From: JBBRMY01 sp038230595
GTDB taxonomy: Bacteria; Bacteroidota; Ignavibacteria; Tepidaquicellales; Tepidaquicellaceae
Direction of reading: 5' to 3'
Assembly (NCBI GenBank): GCA_038230595.1
Contig: JBBRMY010000037.1
Location: 1-19,125 of the forward strand
DNA: 19,125 nt
Below are positions 1 through 9,122 of this stretch, one piece after another. Under the pieces are notes generated by a model, which was not told the origin of the DNA, made no database searches, and was given only the letters and a program-made list of their open reading frames with translations. The position numbers were made by a program, and so were the translations under genes. The number at the start of each line of letters is the position of its first letter. Position 1 is the first letter of the stretch.

Positions 1-1
1 C

Positions 2-1318
2 ATCGGTTCATTATTAGGATTCCAATTTGATTCTCAGTATGATGTCCGGAAATTTTCTTTAACACATAAAAGCTCACTTGTATCTGGCAGCAAAGCATTT
101 GAATTTGGGGGAGGAATAGATGTTTTCAAAACCGATCTCACATACAGGCTTAAGCTTGATGATCTGTTTAAAGCATATATCAGATCATTTCCAAATGCAT
201 CTGCCTTGCTTGATGATTTCAGCATTGAAGGACATAATAATTACCGGGGAAGCTTATATGCACAGGAAAGATTTAAAATTAAGAATAATTTTTTTATACA
301 GCCGTCGGCAAGATTAGATTATTATTCTTTCATAAAAAAAATATATTTTTCACCGAGAATAAATTTTGGCTATGCAATAGATAAGATCACAACTCTCAGA
401 ACTTCAGCCGGGCTATATTATCAATCTCCAGGCTATGAAAAACTGATCGATAATCAGACATTTTATGATTTTTCTAAAAGCAGCGGAGAAGAGCTTAATG
501 CTGAGAAGGCACTGCATTTTGTTATGGGAATAGACAGATGGCTAAACAATACCACACAGATAAAACTGGAAGGATATTATAAAGTATTTTCAGACTTGAT
601 AGTACAGGAAAAATTAAAAGGGCACAGATATGAATTTCACCTGGAGGATCCGACCAATACAGATCCTGTCTATGTGGGTGATCCTGCAAATTATATAAGG
701 ACAGCAGATAAAGTTCAGTTCGATTCAGCAACAACAACCCCCGTCAATGGAGGCAAAGGAAATTCATATGGAATAGAGTTCAGTCTTGAAAAAAAATATT
801 CCCATAACAGTAGATATTCAGGCTGGATAAATTACTCACTATCATTTTCTGACCGAACATCAAACGGAGTAACTAAGCCATTCAGATTTGACCAAAGACA
901 TTCAGTTAATATTGTAGGGAATTATAAAATAAACAGCTGGCTTGAAGTAGGTGCTAAGTGGACTTACTCAACAAATTTTCCATTCACTCCGCCGGTAGGA
1001 ACAACACCAAGGATAAGAAATGATTCATTGGTAATAAATCCATTCACGCAGCAGGTAGTTTTTAATCTAGATTATGGCGGAGATGACAACCGTCTTTCAG
1101 AAATCAAGCCGGCATATCACAGACTTGATGTACGATTTTCCGCATACACAAAATTCTGGAATATAGACTGGGTATTTTATTTAGACGTTATTAATGTTTA
1201 TAACAGAAAAAATGTATTACAGTATAAGTACTCTCTTAACAGAGATCTTACAATTAAGAGGACAGTAACAGGGATGATACCGATACTTCCCACCATAGGA
1301 ATTAATGCAAAGTTTTAA
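2..1318 (+). CDS. TonB-dependent outer-membrane receptor, C-terminal part (5' end outside window)
   Basis: This reading frame is open from base 2 to a TAA at 1316-1318, so the gene is cut by the left edge and the first in-frame ATG at 206 is not its true start. The 438 visible residues are rich in alternating aromatic/polar stretches typical of transmembrane beta strands (for example YRGSLYAQERF, SGWINYSLSFSD). The end carries a pattern common in Bacteroidota receptors: a strand with LDVRF, then a WNIDWVFYLDVINVYNRKN segment, then a PILPTIGINAKF end with the terminal Phe that outer-membrane barrels use for BAM recognition. The plug domain and TonB box would lie upstream, so the substrate cannot be told. 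Other large outer-membrane barrel families are possible. The gene is separated from purN by 196 nt and is probably a separate transcription unit. Confidence 0.8.
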   Translation: MGSLLGFQFDSQYDVRKFSLTHKSSLVSGSKAFEFGGGIDVFKTDLTYRLKLDDLFKAYIRSFPNASALLDDFSIEGHNNYRGSLYAQERFKIKNNFFIQPSARLDYYSFIKKIYFSPRINFGYAIDKITTLRTSAGLYYQSPGYEKLIDNQTFYDFSKSSGEELNAEKALHFVMGIDRWLNNTTQIKLEGYYKVFSDLIVQEKLKGHRYEFHLEDPTNTDPVYVGDPANYIRTADKVQFDSATTTPVNGGKGNSYGIEFSLEKKYSHNSRYSGWINYSLSFSDRTSNGVTKPFRFDQRHSVNIVGNYKINSWLEVGAKWTYSTNFPFTPPVGTTPRIRNDSLVINPFTQQVVFNLDYGGDDNRLSEIKPAYHRLDVRFSAYTKFWNIDWVFYLDVINVYNRKNVLQYKYSLNRDLTIKRTVTGMIPILPTIGINAKF

Positions 1319-1396
1319 AAGTAGACTACACTTTTCATTAAATCGCCATTTATTTATTAAAATCTTTTTTAATTCGCCGCTTTGCTGAAGTTTATG

Positions 1397-1416
1397 ATTC
1401 CTGCTTTCGCAGGAAT
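1397..1416. repeat. REP-like stem-loop ATTCCTGC-TTTC-GCAGGAAT
   Basis: The sequence shows a perfect 8-bp inverted repeat, ATTCCTGC (1397-1404) and GCAGGAAT (1409-1416), around a TTTC loop, flanked by GAC on the right. The motif is GC-rich in an AT-rich spacer and resembles the short ATTCCTGC/GCAGGAAT palindromes dispersed in intergenic DNA of many bacteria. No uninterrupted T-run follows on either strand, so it is a poor intrinsic terminator. It is present once in this window, so calling it a dispersed repeat is inference. Confidence 0.55.
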
Positions 1417-1465
1417 GACAAAATTCTATTTTTAGTCTAATCAGAATCATGCATTATTTCATAAA

Positions 1466-1494
1466 TTGATAATCTTTAATAATTTAATTATTTT
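1466..1494 (+). promoter_or_regulatory. Candidate sigma70-like promoter for purN-purH and downstream genes
   Basis: TTGATA (1466-1471) and TATTTT (1489-1494) are separated by 17 nt. This would place a transcription start near 1501, just upstream of the GTG start of purN at 1515. The -35 matches the consensus at five of six bases and the -10 at four of six. The region is very AT-rich, so chance matches are likely. Confidence 0.35.
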
Positions 1495-1514
1495 ACAGAA
1501 TTGCTGAAGACAGA

Positions 1515-2129
1515 GTGAATATTTGCATTTTTGCAAGCGGGGAAGGCTCTAATTTTAAAATAATTTATTCTGAGATATTAAAAAATAATTTAAGCTCTCA
1601 TATTAAATTATTAGTTTCCAATAAACCTACCTGCGGCGCAGTTCACTTTGCAATTCAAAACAGCATTAAGCATCTGATCTATAATAGTCCGGAAAAGGAA
1701 AGTAATATTTCCACTTCTGAATTATTAAATATTCTTGAACAAAGTAAGATAGACCTGATAGTTCTTGCAGGATATCTTAAAAAGATAGAGCCTGAAATTG
1801 TTCATAGATATAAGAACAGGATAATTAATATTCATCCTGCGCTTCTTCCTGCTTTCGGAGGAATAGGAATGTATGGTATGAATGTTCACCGGGCAGTAAT
1901 ATAAAACGGCGAAAAAAGATCAGGTATAACGATACATTTTGTTGACGATGTATATGATAACGGAAATATTATTTTTAAGCACACTGTTGATGTAAGCAGT
2001 GATGATAATGAAGTTACTCTTCAGAAAAAAGTTCAGCAGCTGGAACACAGATATTATCCGGCAATCCTGAAAAAATTTGAAGAAGGAAAAATAGAAGTAA
2101 AAAATAACAAAGTTTTAATAAAAGATTAG
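1515..2129 (+). pseudogene. purN: Phosphoribosylglycinamide formyltransferase, interrupted by an in-frame TAA
   Basis: PurN transfers a formyl group from 10-formyl-THF to GAR in de novo purine synthesis. The frame starts with GTG at 1515 (NICIFASGEGSNF, the phosphate-binding start of the family) and reaches the NIHPALLPAFGG motif, which carries the catalytic Asn and His. It then meets TAA at 1902-1904 (codon 130). The same frame continues without any frameshift for 74 more codons with clear PurN sequence (SGITIHFVDD, YDNGNII, LEHRYYPAI) to a TAG at 2127-2129, giving 204 codons in all, normal for the family. The conserved catalytic Asp of the YDNG motif (codon 148) lies after the stop, so the 129-residue product should be inactive. 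One base change would restore it. This may be a recent nonsense mutation, a sequencing error or readthrough. purH follows 11 nt later. Confidence 0.85.
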
Positions 2130-2140
2130 TTTCCATCCTG

Positions 2141-3634
2141 TTGATAAAGCGCGCCTTAATTTCTGTCCATAATAAAGATCACTTAGTAGAACTTGCGAAG
2201 GAACTTGCATCTATAAATGTAGAAATAATTTCTACCGGGGGTACATATAAGCATCTATCTGAAAATGGAATTAAAGCAATTAAGGTTGAAGACGTAACCG
2301 GATTTCCTGAAGTCTTAGGGGGAAGAGTTAAAACACTTCATCCGAAAATTGCATCTGCAATTCTTGCCAACAGAAATGATCCAACTCATATTGAAGAACT
2401 TTTAGCGAATCATATCGAGCCAATTGATCTTGTTATTGTTTCCTTGTATCCATTTAAAGAAACTATTTCCAAGCCGGACATTTCTTCTGCAGAAGCAATA
2501 GAGCAGATAGATATCGGAGGTGTTACGCTTATTCGTTCATCAGCAAAGAATTATGAAAATGTTATTATTCTTACAGATACAGATCAGTATGAAACATTTA
2601 CTGAGCAATTGAAGAACAATGACTTCTCTACTGAATACAGATTGTTTCTTGCGCATAAAGCTTTTGAATTAGTAACACAATATGATAGAGATATAGCAGG
2701 ATATTTTTCTAAATTAAGTAATGGCGATCAGTCACTTCGCTATGGTGAAAATCCTCATCAGATAGCAGAGCTGATAAAAACAAATTTTGATGAGTTGTTT
2801 GAAGTACTTCATGGAAAAGAATTGTCCTATAATAATCTTTTAGATATGGATGCCGCTTTTAATTTAATAAGCGAGTTTAAAGATGAGGAACCGGCATGTG
2901 TAATTATAAAGCACGGGAACCCAAGCGGCGCTGCAATTGGTACAGATCCCCAAGATGCTTACAAAAGAGCCTTATCTGCTGATCCGGTCTCAGCTTTTGG
3001 AGGAATTATCGCATTTAATAAGAAAATTGACTTTAATACTTGCTTAGAAGTAGATAAATTGTTTTCTGAGATAGTTTTAGCTCCTGATTTTGAAAAAGAA
3101 GCTCTAAAGTTCTTAAAGAAAAAAAAGAACCGAAGAATAATAAGATTTAATTTTGATGATCCGGAAAATAATTCGGAAGAGAGAAAAATTACAGGCGGTT
3201 ATTTAAAGCAGGATAAGAATCTATATCAGCAAAAAAAAGAAGATCTGAAATTAGTTTCCGGAAATGAAATTGAAGATACGGAAATGGATGATCTTTTGTT
3301 TGCATCAAAGGTTATAAAGCATGTGAAGTCAAATGCTGTTATTTTTGTAAAAAATAAACTGACATTGGGGATAGGCGCAGGACAGCCTTCACGAATAGAT
3401 TCAACACGCATAGCAATTTACAAAGCAAAAGAATTCGGATTGGAATTAAAGGACAGCATTGCAGCATCGGATGCTTTTTTTCCATTTCCTGACGGACTAA
3501 TACAAATAGCAGAGGCAGGGGCAAAAATAATTCTTCAGCCGGGTGGGTCAGTTAAAGATGATGATGTTATTGACGAAGCAAAAAAAAGAAATGTCACAAT
3601 GTACATTTCAGGCATAAGGCATTTCAAACATTAA
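2141..3634 (+). CDS. purH: Bifunctional AICAR formyltransferase / IMP cyclohydrolase
   Basis: PurH catalyses the last two steps of IMP synthesis in the cytoplasm. The N-terminal MGS-like cyclohydrolase domain (about residues 1-190) starts with KRALISVHNKDHLVELA and has the STGGT and GRVKTLHPK motifs. The AICAR formyltransferase domain follows, with SLRYGENPHQ, the catalytic Lys-His pair (K257-H258 in KHGNPSGAA), NAVIFVKN, GIGAGQPSR and DAFFPFPD, ending in the usual RHFKH. At 497 residues it is slightly shorter than the 510-530 usual for the family. The family Cys in NPCG is Ser here, which is tolerated in other PurH proteins with variation at this site. The start is TTG at 2141, because the family's N-terminus begins right there and there is no better ATG. 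It lies 11 nt after the purN frame, as expected for a shared purine operon. Confidence 0.96.
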   Translation: MIKRALISVHNKDHLVELAKELASINVEIISTGGTYKHLSENGIKAIKVEDVTGFPEVLGGRVKTLHPKIASAILANRNDPTHIEELLANHIEPIDLVIVSLYPFKETISKPDISSAEAIEQIDIGGVTLIRSSAKNYENVIILTDTDQYETFTEQLKNNDFSTEYRLFLAHKAFELVTQYDRDIAGYFSKLSNGDQSLRYGENPHQIAELIKTNFDELFEVLHGKELSYNNLLDMDAAFNLISEFKDEEPACVIIKHGNPSGAAIGTDPQDAYKRALSADPVSAFGGIIAFNKKIDFNTCLEVDKLFSEIVLAPDFEKEALKFLKKKKNRRIIRFNFDDPENNSEERKITGGYLKQDKNLYQQKKEDLKLVSGNEIEDTEMDDLLFASKVIKHVKSNAVIFVKNKLTLGIGAGQPSRIDSTRIAIYKAKEFGLELKDSIAASDAFFPFPDGLIQIAEAGAKIILQPGGSVKDDDVIDEAKKRNVTMYISGIRHFKH

Positions 3635-3671
3635 AAATAAAAAGTTTAAAACCAATAAGGGAAAAAAGTAA

Positions 3672-4688
3672 ATGAGTTTATTCGGTATGTTCTCAAAAGA
3701 TATTGCAATTGATCTTGGAACAGCAAATACATTAATCTATGTAAAAGGACAGGGAATAGTTCTCGATGAGCCTTCAATTGTAACATACGATGTGAATACG
3801 AAGAAGATAGTTGCTATAGGTGATGAGGCAAAAAAAATGATGGGTAGAGTTCATAAAGAGCTTGCAACTATAAGACCAATGAAAGACGGAGTTATAGCAG
3901 ATTTCGAAATTGCCGAAGGAATGATAAAGGCTTTTATAAAAAAGATAAGCTCGAACTGGATGCCGGCTAAAAGAATTGTTATCTGTGTTCCGAGCGGAAT
4001 AACTGAAGTTGAAAAAAGAGCTGTACGTGATACTGCAGAGCATGCCGGAGCAAAGGAAGTTTATCTTATTTCAGAACCTATGGCTGCTGCTATTGGTATC
4101 GGAATAGACGTAACTGCGCCTTATGGAAATATGATAGTTGATATTGGCGGAGGAACAACTGAGATAGCTGTTATTGCATTATCAGGTATGCCTACAAATT
4201 ATTCTATAAGAATTGCCGGCGATGAGCTGACAGATTCTATAGTAAGATTTTTCAGAAACAATCATAACATACTTATCGGCGAAAGAACTGCTGAAGAAAT
4301 AAAATGCCAGGTTGGTTCTGTTATGCCTCTTGAGGAAGAAGTAATTATTGAAGTAAAGGGACGCGATCTTGTAGCAGGAGTTCCTAAAGTAACTGAAGTA
4401 AGTTCGATTGAGATTAGGGATGCGTTAAATGCTCCTGCAACTCAAATGATCGAAGCTGTAAAAGTTGCACTTGAAAAGACTGCTCCTGAACTTTCTGCCG
4501 ATCTTCTTGAAAGGGGTATTTTCCTTACAGGCGGCGGTGCTTTAATAAAAGGTCTTGATGAAAGAATTAAAATGGAAACCGGAGTTCCGGTTCACGTAGC
4601 AGATGATCCGCTGACTGCTGTTGCAAGAGGTACAGGCAAGGTCCTTGAAGATCTTGACTTCTATAAAAAAGTTTTAATTAAAAGATAA
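3672..4688 (+). CDS. mreB: Rod-shape-determining actin homologue MreB
   Basis: MreB forms membrane-bound ATP-dependent filaments that steer the elongation machinery for lateral cell-wall growth. The 338 residues match the usual length. Visible motifs are the first phosphate loop (D14-LGTANT), the second phosphate loop (D157-IGGGTTE), the amphipathic N-terminus MSLFGMFSKD and the adenosine motif GIFLTGGGALIKGLDER. The ATG at 3672 is preceded by AAGGGA (3657-3662) at 9 nt, a partial Shine-Dalgarno. purH ends 37 nt upstream and mreC starts 29 nt downstream. The purH-mreB neighbourhood is common in Bacteroidota/Chlorobiota. Confidence 0.97.
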   Translation: MSLFGMFSKDIAIDLGTANTLIYVKGQGIVLDEPSIVTYDVNTKKIVAIGDEAKKMMGRVHKELATIRPMKDGVIADFEIAEGMIKAFIKKISSNWMPAKRIVICVPSGITEVEKRAVRDTAEHAGAKEVYLISEPMAAAIGIGIDVTAPYGNMIVDIGGGTTEIAVIALSGMPTNYSIRIAGDELTDSIVRFFRNNHNILIGERTAEEIKCQVGSVMPLEEEVIIEVKGRDLVAGVPKVTEVSSIEIRDALNAPATQMIEAVKVALEKTAPELSADLLERGIFLTGGGALIKGLDERIKMETGVPVHVADDPLTAVARGTGKVLEDLDFYKKVLIKR

Positions 4689-4717
4689 TTTGTAAACTTT
4701 TTTGTACTGCGATATAA

Positions 4718-5545
4718 TTGAAGAGTATAGGATTATTCTTAGTAAGAATAAAAGATTATTTAGTTCTCACCTTTCTGGTCATTGCAAGCCTTGTAATGAT
4801 CTTTTCAAATGATAATATACAATTAGGATATTTTCGCGCTATTGCTATCGGCTTTATAGGAACTGTTCAAAGCGGTGTCTCTGCCGTTCCTAATGTTTTT
4901 GAGCTCGAGAAAGAAAATAAATATCTCCGCGAAAAAAATATTCAACTTTCCAACGATCTTGCATCCCTCAAAGAAGCAAAGCTGGAAAATATACGCCTTA
5001 CAAAGCTTCTAACATTAAAAGATAAAAATATTAGCGGAGTTGTCAGTGCGCGTATCATAAACAAATCATTAATTCAGACTAGAAATACTATTACACTTAA
5101 TGTTGGTGAGAATGACAGCGTGAAAATTAATATGCCTGTTATTACTGATGATGGACTAGTGGGAAGAATTGTTGGTACCAGCAAAAATTATTCAATCGCG
5201 CAGATACTCTACAATAAAGATCTGAAGATCAGCGTAAAAACCCAGAGAAGCAGAATAGATGGTATTCTGACTTTTGACGGCTTCGGAAATATTATAGTAA
5301 CAAACGTTCCAAAAGCTGCTGATGTTATTGTGGGAGACTTAATGGTGACATCGGAATACAGTAATTTATTTCCGCAGGGAATTCCTATCGGAGTTGTTTC
5401 GGAATCAGGAAATCTGGATAACCTTTTTAGAAAAATAGTTGTTCGCCCGGTTGTGAATTTCAATATTTTAGAAGAAGTTTTCGTATTGAAGTTTAATCAG
5501 AGCAAGGAAAAGATAGAGCTGGAAAAAGTATTTAAAGCAAAGTAA
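4718..5545 (+). CDS. mreC: Rod-shape-determining protein MreC
   Basis: MreC is a bitopic inner-membrane protein that links MreB to PBP2 and RodA from the periplasmic side. The 275-residue product has one N-terminal membrane anchor (about residues 13-30, LVLTFLVIASLVMIF), a charged coiled coil (about 65-100, with ELEKENKYLREKNIQL) and two beta-rich halves. The GENDSVKINMPVITDDGLVGR segment is characteristic of MreC. It starts with TTG at 4718; no upstream in-frame ATG gives a plausible alternative. mreD begins 2 nt after its stop, so the two are probably translationally coupled. Confidence 0.93.
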   Translation: MKSIGLFLVRIKDYLVLTFLVIASLVMIFSNDNIQLGYFRAIAIGFIGTVQSGVSAVPNVFELEKENKYLREKNIQLSNDLASLKEAKLENIRLTKLLTLKDKNISGVVSARIINKSLIQTRNTITLNVGENDSVKINMPVITDDGLVGRIVGTSKNYSIAQILYNKDLKISVKTQRSRIDGILTFDGFGNIIVTNVPKAADVIVGDLMVTSEYSNLFPQGIPIGVVSESGNLDNLFRKIVVRPVVNFNILEEVFVLKFNQSKEKIELEKVFKAK

Positions 5546-5547
5546 TA

Positions 5548-6045
5548 TTGATAGTATCATTTGTAAAATATATTGTTATAATAATTGTTGCACTGGTTTT
5601 GCAAAAAACTTTTGTATGGCTAATTTCTATTTCCAGATATAATATAACTCCGGATCTGGTTATTCTTGCAGTGATTTACGGAGGATTGCGTAAAGGTCAT
5701 ATTGGTGGAGCAATACTTGGATTCATTGCCGGGCTGGCACTGGATATTTTAAGCGGAGGATTTTTAGGCTTATCAGCTTTAAGTTATTCCATAACCGGTT
5801 TCATTGCAGGATATTTTTTTACAGAAGATGATGACGATGAAAAGAAATCAATTCTCACAGGTATGGTTTTTTTATGCGTCTTTATCGGACTGTCAATTTA
5901 TTATTTAGTTTATTATCAAAGTCCGGGCAATATTATGCCGGATATCTTTATTAAATATGTACTGCCTACAACAACTTACACTACTATTATCGGGCTGATC
6001 TTTATTTTATTTTTAAAGAGTAAAAGAAGAAGCGCCTATGGCTAA
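5548..6045 (+). CDS. mreD: Rod-shape-determining membrane protein MreD
   Basis: MreD is a small polytopic membrane protein of the elongasome. The 165 residues contain about five hydrophobic segments, with the family-like stretch PDLVILAVIYGGLRKGHIGGAILGF split over the first half and GLALDILSGGFLGLSALSYS following it. An acidic loop (EDDDDEKK, about residues 93-100) separates the two halves. Start is TTG at 5548, 2 nt after mreC. Sequence conservation in MreD is low, so the call also rests on its place between mreC and mrdA. Confidence 0.88.
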   Translation: MIVSFVKYIVIIIVALVLQKTFVWLISISRYNITPDLVILAVIYGGLRKGHIGGAILGFIAGLALDILSGGFLGLSALSYSITGFIAGYFFTEDDDDEKKSILTGMVFLCVFIGLSIYYLVYYQSPGNIMPDIFIKYVLPTTTYTTIIGLIFILFLKSKRRSAYG

Positions 6046-6067
6046 TATCAATTTTTAAGTTTATAAT

Positions 6068-7855
6068 ATGGATACTCAAAATAAAAAATTATATTTTTTC
6101 GGACTGGTCGGCTTAATTTTAATTTCACTTACCGGCAGACTTGCATTCCTTCAGCTTTTGAATCAGGGAGATTTCGGAAAGGAATCAATGAAGAATGCAG
6201 TTAAAACTATAACCGAAACTCCTGCCAGGGGTTTGATGTATGACCGTAACGGAAAAGTTATGGTGGATAACCGTCCTTCGTACACACTGGTAATTACACC
6301 TTCGTCATTTGATAAAGCGAACATAGAAGAAGTTGCAAATCTCGTTGGAATGCCATTTGATGAAATAAAAACTGCACTGGAAAAGATCAAAGGAACTAAC
6401 AGATTTAATCCTGCAAAGATAAAGCGTGATCTGGATTTTAAAACAATATCTTATCTATCAGAAAACAAAGAGAGACTTAAGGGAGTTGATTATCAGGTTG
6501 AAGCTCTGAGAACTTATCCGAATAATTTTCGTGCCTCTCATGTATTCGGTTATGCAAAAGAAATTTCAGAAAAGCAGCTTGAAAAACAAATTGGTGATTA
6601 TTATACTCAGGGTGATATGATCGGCTCTGATGGTTTAGAGGCAAAATATGAAGAGACTTTACGGGGTGAAAAAGGATATAAATTCATGTCTGTCGATGTT
6701 AAAGGCAGGGAAATGGGAAGCTATAATGACGGCAACAGCGATATAAAACCGGTCAATGGTTCAGACCTTGTACTTGCTATAGATTCCGATCTTCAGGAAT
6801 ATGCAGAGAAGCTAATGGGAAATAAAAGAGGCGGTGTAGTTGCTATGGATCCGAGAACCGGAGAAATACTCTGCATGGTTTCCAAGCCTGACTATGATCT
6901 TAAAATATTTTCAGGACCAACAGATTCAAAACAATTTGCAACGTTAATAAATGATGTTGATAAGCCGCTATTCGACAGAGTAATACAATCTAAATATCCG
7001 CCTGGATCTACCTGGAAGCCAATGATGTCCATGATAGGCTTTTCAAGTGGAGAACTGACACCAAAATCAACCATAACATGTGAAGGCTCATTCACATATG
7101 GGGGAAGAACGTGGGAAGATCACGGAGCATTCGGTCCAATAACTGTTGTAACCGCTATCGAAAAATCAGTAAACGTTTTCTTTTATAAGCTTGGTCTGAA
7201 ATGCGGAATAGATAATTACAATAAATATGCTTCAATTTATAATTTCGGAAAAAGAACAGGAATTGATCTTCCAAACGAAACATATGGTCTTCTTCCTTCT
7301 CAGGAATATTTAGATAAAGTATTCGGTAAAAAAGGCTGGAATCAAAGCGTAATGATAAATCTGGGGATCGGTCAGGGTGAATTATTAGTTTCCCCCATTC
7401 AGCTCGCATGTTATTGTGCTGCAATAAGCATGAACGGAATATATTCTCAGCCACACCTGGTTCAAAAGGTAAAAAATTCAATGACCGGTGAAGAAGAAGC
7501 TCTAAAGTTCGATCAAAGAAAGATCAATATGTCACAGGACTGGTTTGATGTTGTTAAAAAGGGAATGTTCCTTGTTGTAAACGGAACAGGAACTGCGCGG
7601 AATATAAAAAGCGATGAGTATGTACTATCGGGTAAGACAGGAACAGCAGAAAACTCAAGAGGACAAAATCACTCATGGTTTATTGGTTTTGCTCCGTTTG
7701 ATGATCCAAGGATCGCTATCTGTGTACTTGGTGAAAATGCCGGTTTCGGAAATGCATTCGCAGCTCCTATAGCAGGATCACTTATGGTAAGATATTTAAG
7801 CGGAAATAAAATGGATGTTTATAAAGAAGACACAACAGGCGGAGTTAATGATTAA
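6068..7855 (+). CDS. mrdA: Penicillin-binding protein 2, elongation-specific transpeptidase
   Basis: PBP2 cross-links new peptidoglycan during rod elongation as partner of RodA. The 595 residues hold an N-terminal membrane anchor (about 8-28), the pedestal domain starting with ETPARGLMYDRNG, and the transpeptidase domain. The three penicillin-binding motifs are present: S314-TWK-317 with the nucleophilic Ser in YPPGSTWKP, S367-VN, and K523-TG in SGKTGTAEN. The length fits PBP2 (about 600). The ATG at 6068 lies 22 nt after mreD, and rodA follows after 9 nt, the standard order. Confidence 0.96.
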   Translation: MDTQNKKLYFFGLVGLILISLTGRLAFLQLLNQGDFGKESMKNAVKTITETPARGLMYDRNGKVMVDNRPSYTLVITPSSFDKANIEEVANLVGMPFDEIKTALEKIKGTNRFNPAKIKRDLDFKTISYLSENKERLKGVDYQVEALRTYPNNFRASHVFGYAKEISEKQLEKQIGDYYTQGDMIGSDGLEAKYEETLRGEKGYKFMSVDVKGREMGSYNDGNSDIKPVNGSDLVLAIDSDLQEYAEKLMGNKRGGVVAMDPRTGEILCMVSKPDYDLKIFSGPTDSKQFATLINDVDKPLFDRVIQSKYPPGSTWKPMMSMIGFSSGELTPKSTITCEGSFTYGGRTWEDHGAFGPITVVTAIEKSVNVFFYKLGLKCGIDNYNKYASIYNFGKRTGIDLPNETYGLLPSQEYLDKVFGKKGWNQSVMINLGIGQGELLVSPIQLACYCAAISMNGIYSQPHLVQKVKNSMTGEEEALKFDQRKINMSQDWFDVVKKGMFLVVNGTGTARNIKSDEYVLSGKTGTAENSRGQNHSWFIGFAPFDDPRIAICVLGENAGFGNAFAAPIAGSLMVRYLSGNKMDVYKEDTTGGVND

Positions 7856-7864
7856 TATATTCAA

Positions 7865-9097
7865 ATGAACAGAGGCTTTTTTAACAGATTCGATCTTACG
7901 CTTTTTATTACGACAATTCTTCTTGTCACAACGGGGATAGTTGCGATCTATAGTGCTACTTACGGGGGAACAAGTGTAACCGATTTCTATGTTAAGCAAA
8001 TGATATTCGCAGTAGTAGGATTTTGCATAGTGATCGTTCTTACTTATCTTCCCCCAAGATATATAGCCCAGTCATCTTACATATTATATATAATTTCCAT
8101 AATAATGCTTTTGCTGGTTCTGAAGTTTGGAAAAGTAATTAACGGGAACAGAAGCTGGTTTTATATAGGAGGCTTTGGAATACAGCCTTCAGAGTTTGCA
8201 AAAATTGCTACTGTACTAGCTCTTTCTAATTTTCTTTCAAATTCAGAGGAGAAAAAAGATCCCAACAAACTTTTAAATTTTGTCAGAGCAGGATTAATTG
8301 TAGCAATTCCGTTTATCCTTATAAAGCTGCAACCTGATACAGGTACTTCACTTGTTTTTTTATCAATACTTATACCTGTACTTTTCTGGGCAGGACTTAA
8401 TCCATTCTGGGTGTTAGCTTTAATATCACCTGTGATGATTGCAATACTTGCCTTTTTGGGTAAAACTTATTTTATTGCAGGTCTTGTATTGATCTTAATT
8501 ATGCTGTTCTTTTTTAAAAGAGGCTGGCTTTGGTCCTCTGCAATTTTAGTTTTAAATACAATAATCGGATTTTCAGTAAGTAAATTGTATTTGAATTTAA
8601 AGCCTTATCAGCAAAAAAGAATAGAAGCATTATTCGACCCTTCAGCAGATCCTTTAGGAAGCGGATACAATGTTATTCAGGCAAAAGTAGCGATCGGTTC
8701 AGGCGGTTTTTTCGGAAAAGGTTTTTTATTAGGCACACAGACGCAGCTGAAATTTATACCTGAGCAATGGACAGATTTTATTTACTGCATGGTTGGAGAA
8801 GAGTTCGGCTTTTTAGGAGCAATTATTGTACTGACACTTTACTGCATTCTAATTATAAAATTCATTAACAATGCAAGTCTTTCAAAGAACAAATTTTTGT
8901 CTTTATCATGTATTGGTTTTGGAACAATCTTTTTAGTTCACGTGACAATTAATATCGGAATGACTATTGGCGTTATGCCTGTTATTGGTATTCCATTACC
9001 TATGCTTAGCTACGGAATATCTTCTCTTTTATCGTTCCTTTTCATGGTAGGTATTGCAATGAATGCTTACAGGAACAGAAATATTTATCTGACATAA
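7865..9097 (+). CDS. rodA: RodA peptidoglycan glycosyltransferase (SEDS family)
   Basis: RodA polymerises glycan strands from lipid II in the inner membrane, activated by PBP2. The 410-residue protein has about ten hydrophobic segments and the SEDS motifs NGNRSWFYIGGFGIQPSEFAK, LQPDTGTSL, GSGGFFGKG followed by FIPEQWTDFIYCMVGEEFGF, and the last loop IGIPLPMLSYGISS. The essential Asp of SEDS proteins is expected in the TDF motif. It is about 40 residues longer than E. coli RodA. FtsW has similar motifs, but position directly after mrdA favours RodA. ATG at 7865. Confidence 0.94.
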   Translation: MNRGFFNRFDLTLFITTILLVTTGIVAIYSATYGGTSVTDFYVKQMIFAVVGFCIVIVLTYLPPRYIAQSSYILYIISIIMLLLVLKFGKVINGNRSWFYIGGFGIQPSEFAKIATVLALSNFLSNSEEKKDPNKLLNFVRAGLIVAIPFILIKLQPDTGTSLVFLSILIPVLFWAGLNPFWVLALISPVMIAILAFLGKTYFIAGLVLILIMLFFFKRGWLWSSAILVLNTIIGFSVSKLYLNLKPYQQKRIEALFDPSADPLGSGYNVIQAKVAIGSGGFFGKGFLLGTQTQLKFIPEQWTDFIYCMVGEEFGFLGAIIVLTLYCILIIKFINNASLSKNKFLSLSCIGFGTIFLVHVTINIGMTIGVMPVIGIPLPMLSYGISSLLSFLFMVGIAMNAYRNRNIYLT

Positions 9098-9122
9098 TTT
9101 TATTTAATTAATCTACCAAAAA

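Larger units (their letters stand above)
1319..1514. other. Intergenic region between receptor gene and purN
   Basis: This 196-nt gap has no convincing gene. Just after the receptor stop there is a weak inverted repeat (AAAAGT at 1317-1322 and ACTTTT at 1330-1335) that could be a poor terminator. It is followed by a perfect 8-bp stem-loop (1397-1416) and a sigma70-like promoter candidate (1466-1494), both listed separately. Confidence 0.6.

Noticed and set aside
1905..2129. The part of purN after the TAA as a separate gene
   Set aside because: It has no ATG, GTG or TTG start near its beginning and is plainly the C-terminal third of PurN, so it is treated as the same broken gene. Re-initiation cannot be fully excluded.
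7155..7481. A 108-codon open frame on the - strand within mrdA
   Set aside because: It is antisense to the PBP2 transpeptidase domain, with no family-like features and no promoter or ribosome site.
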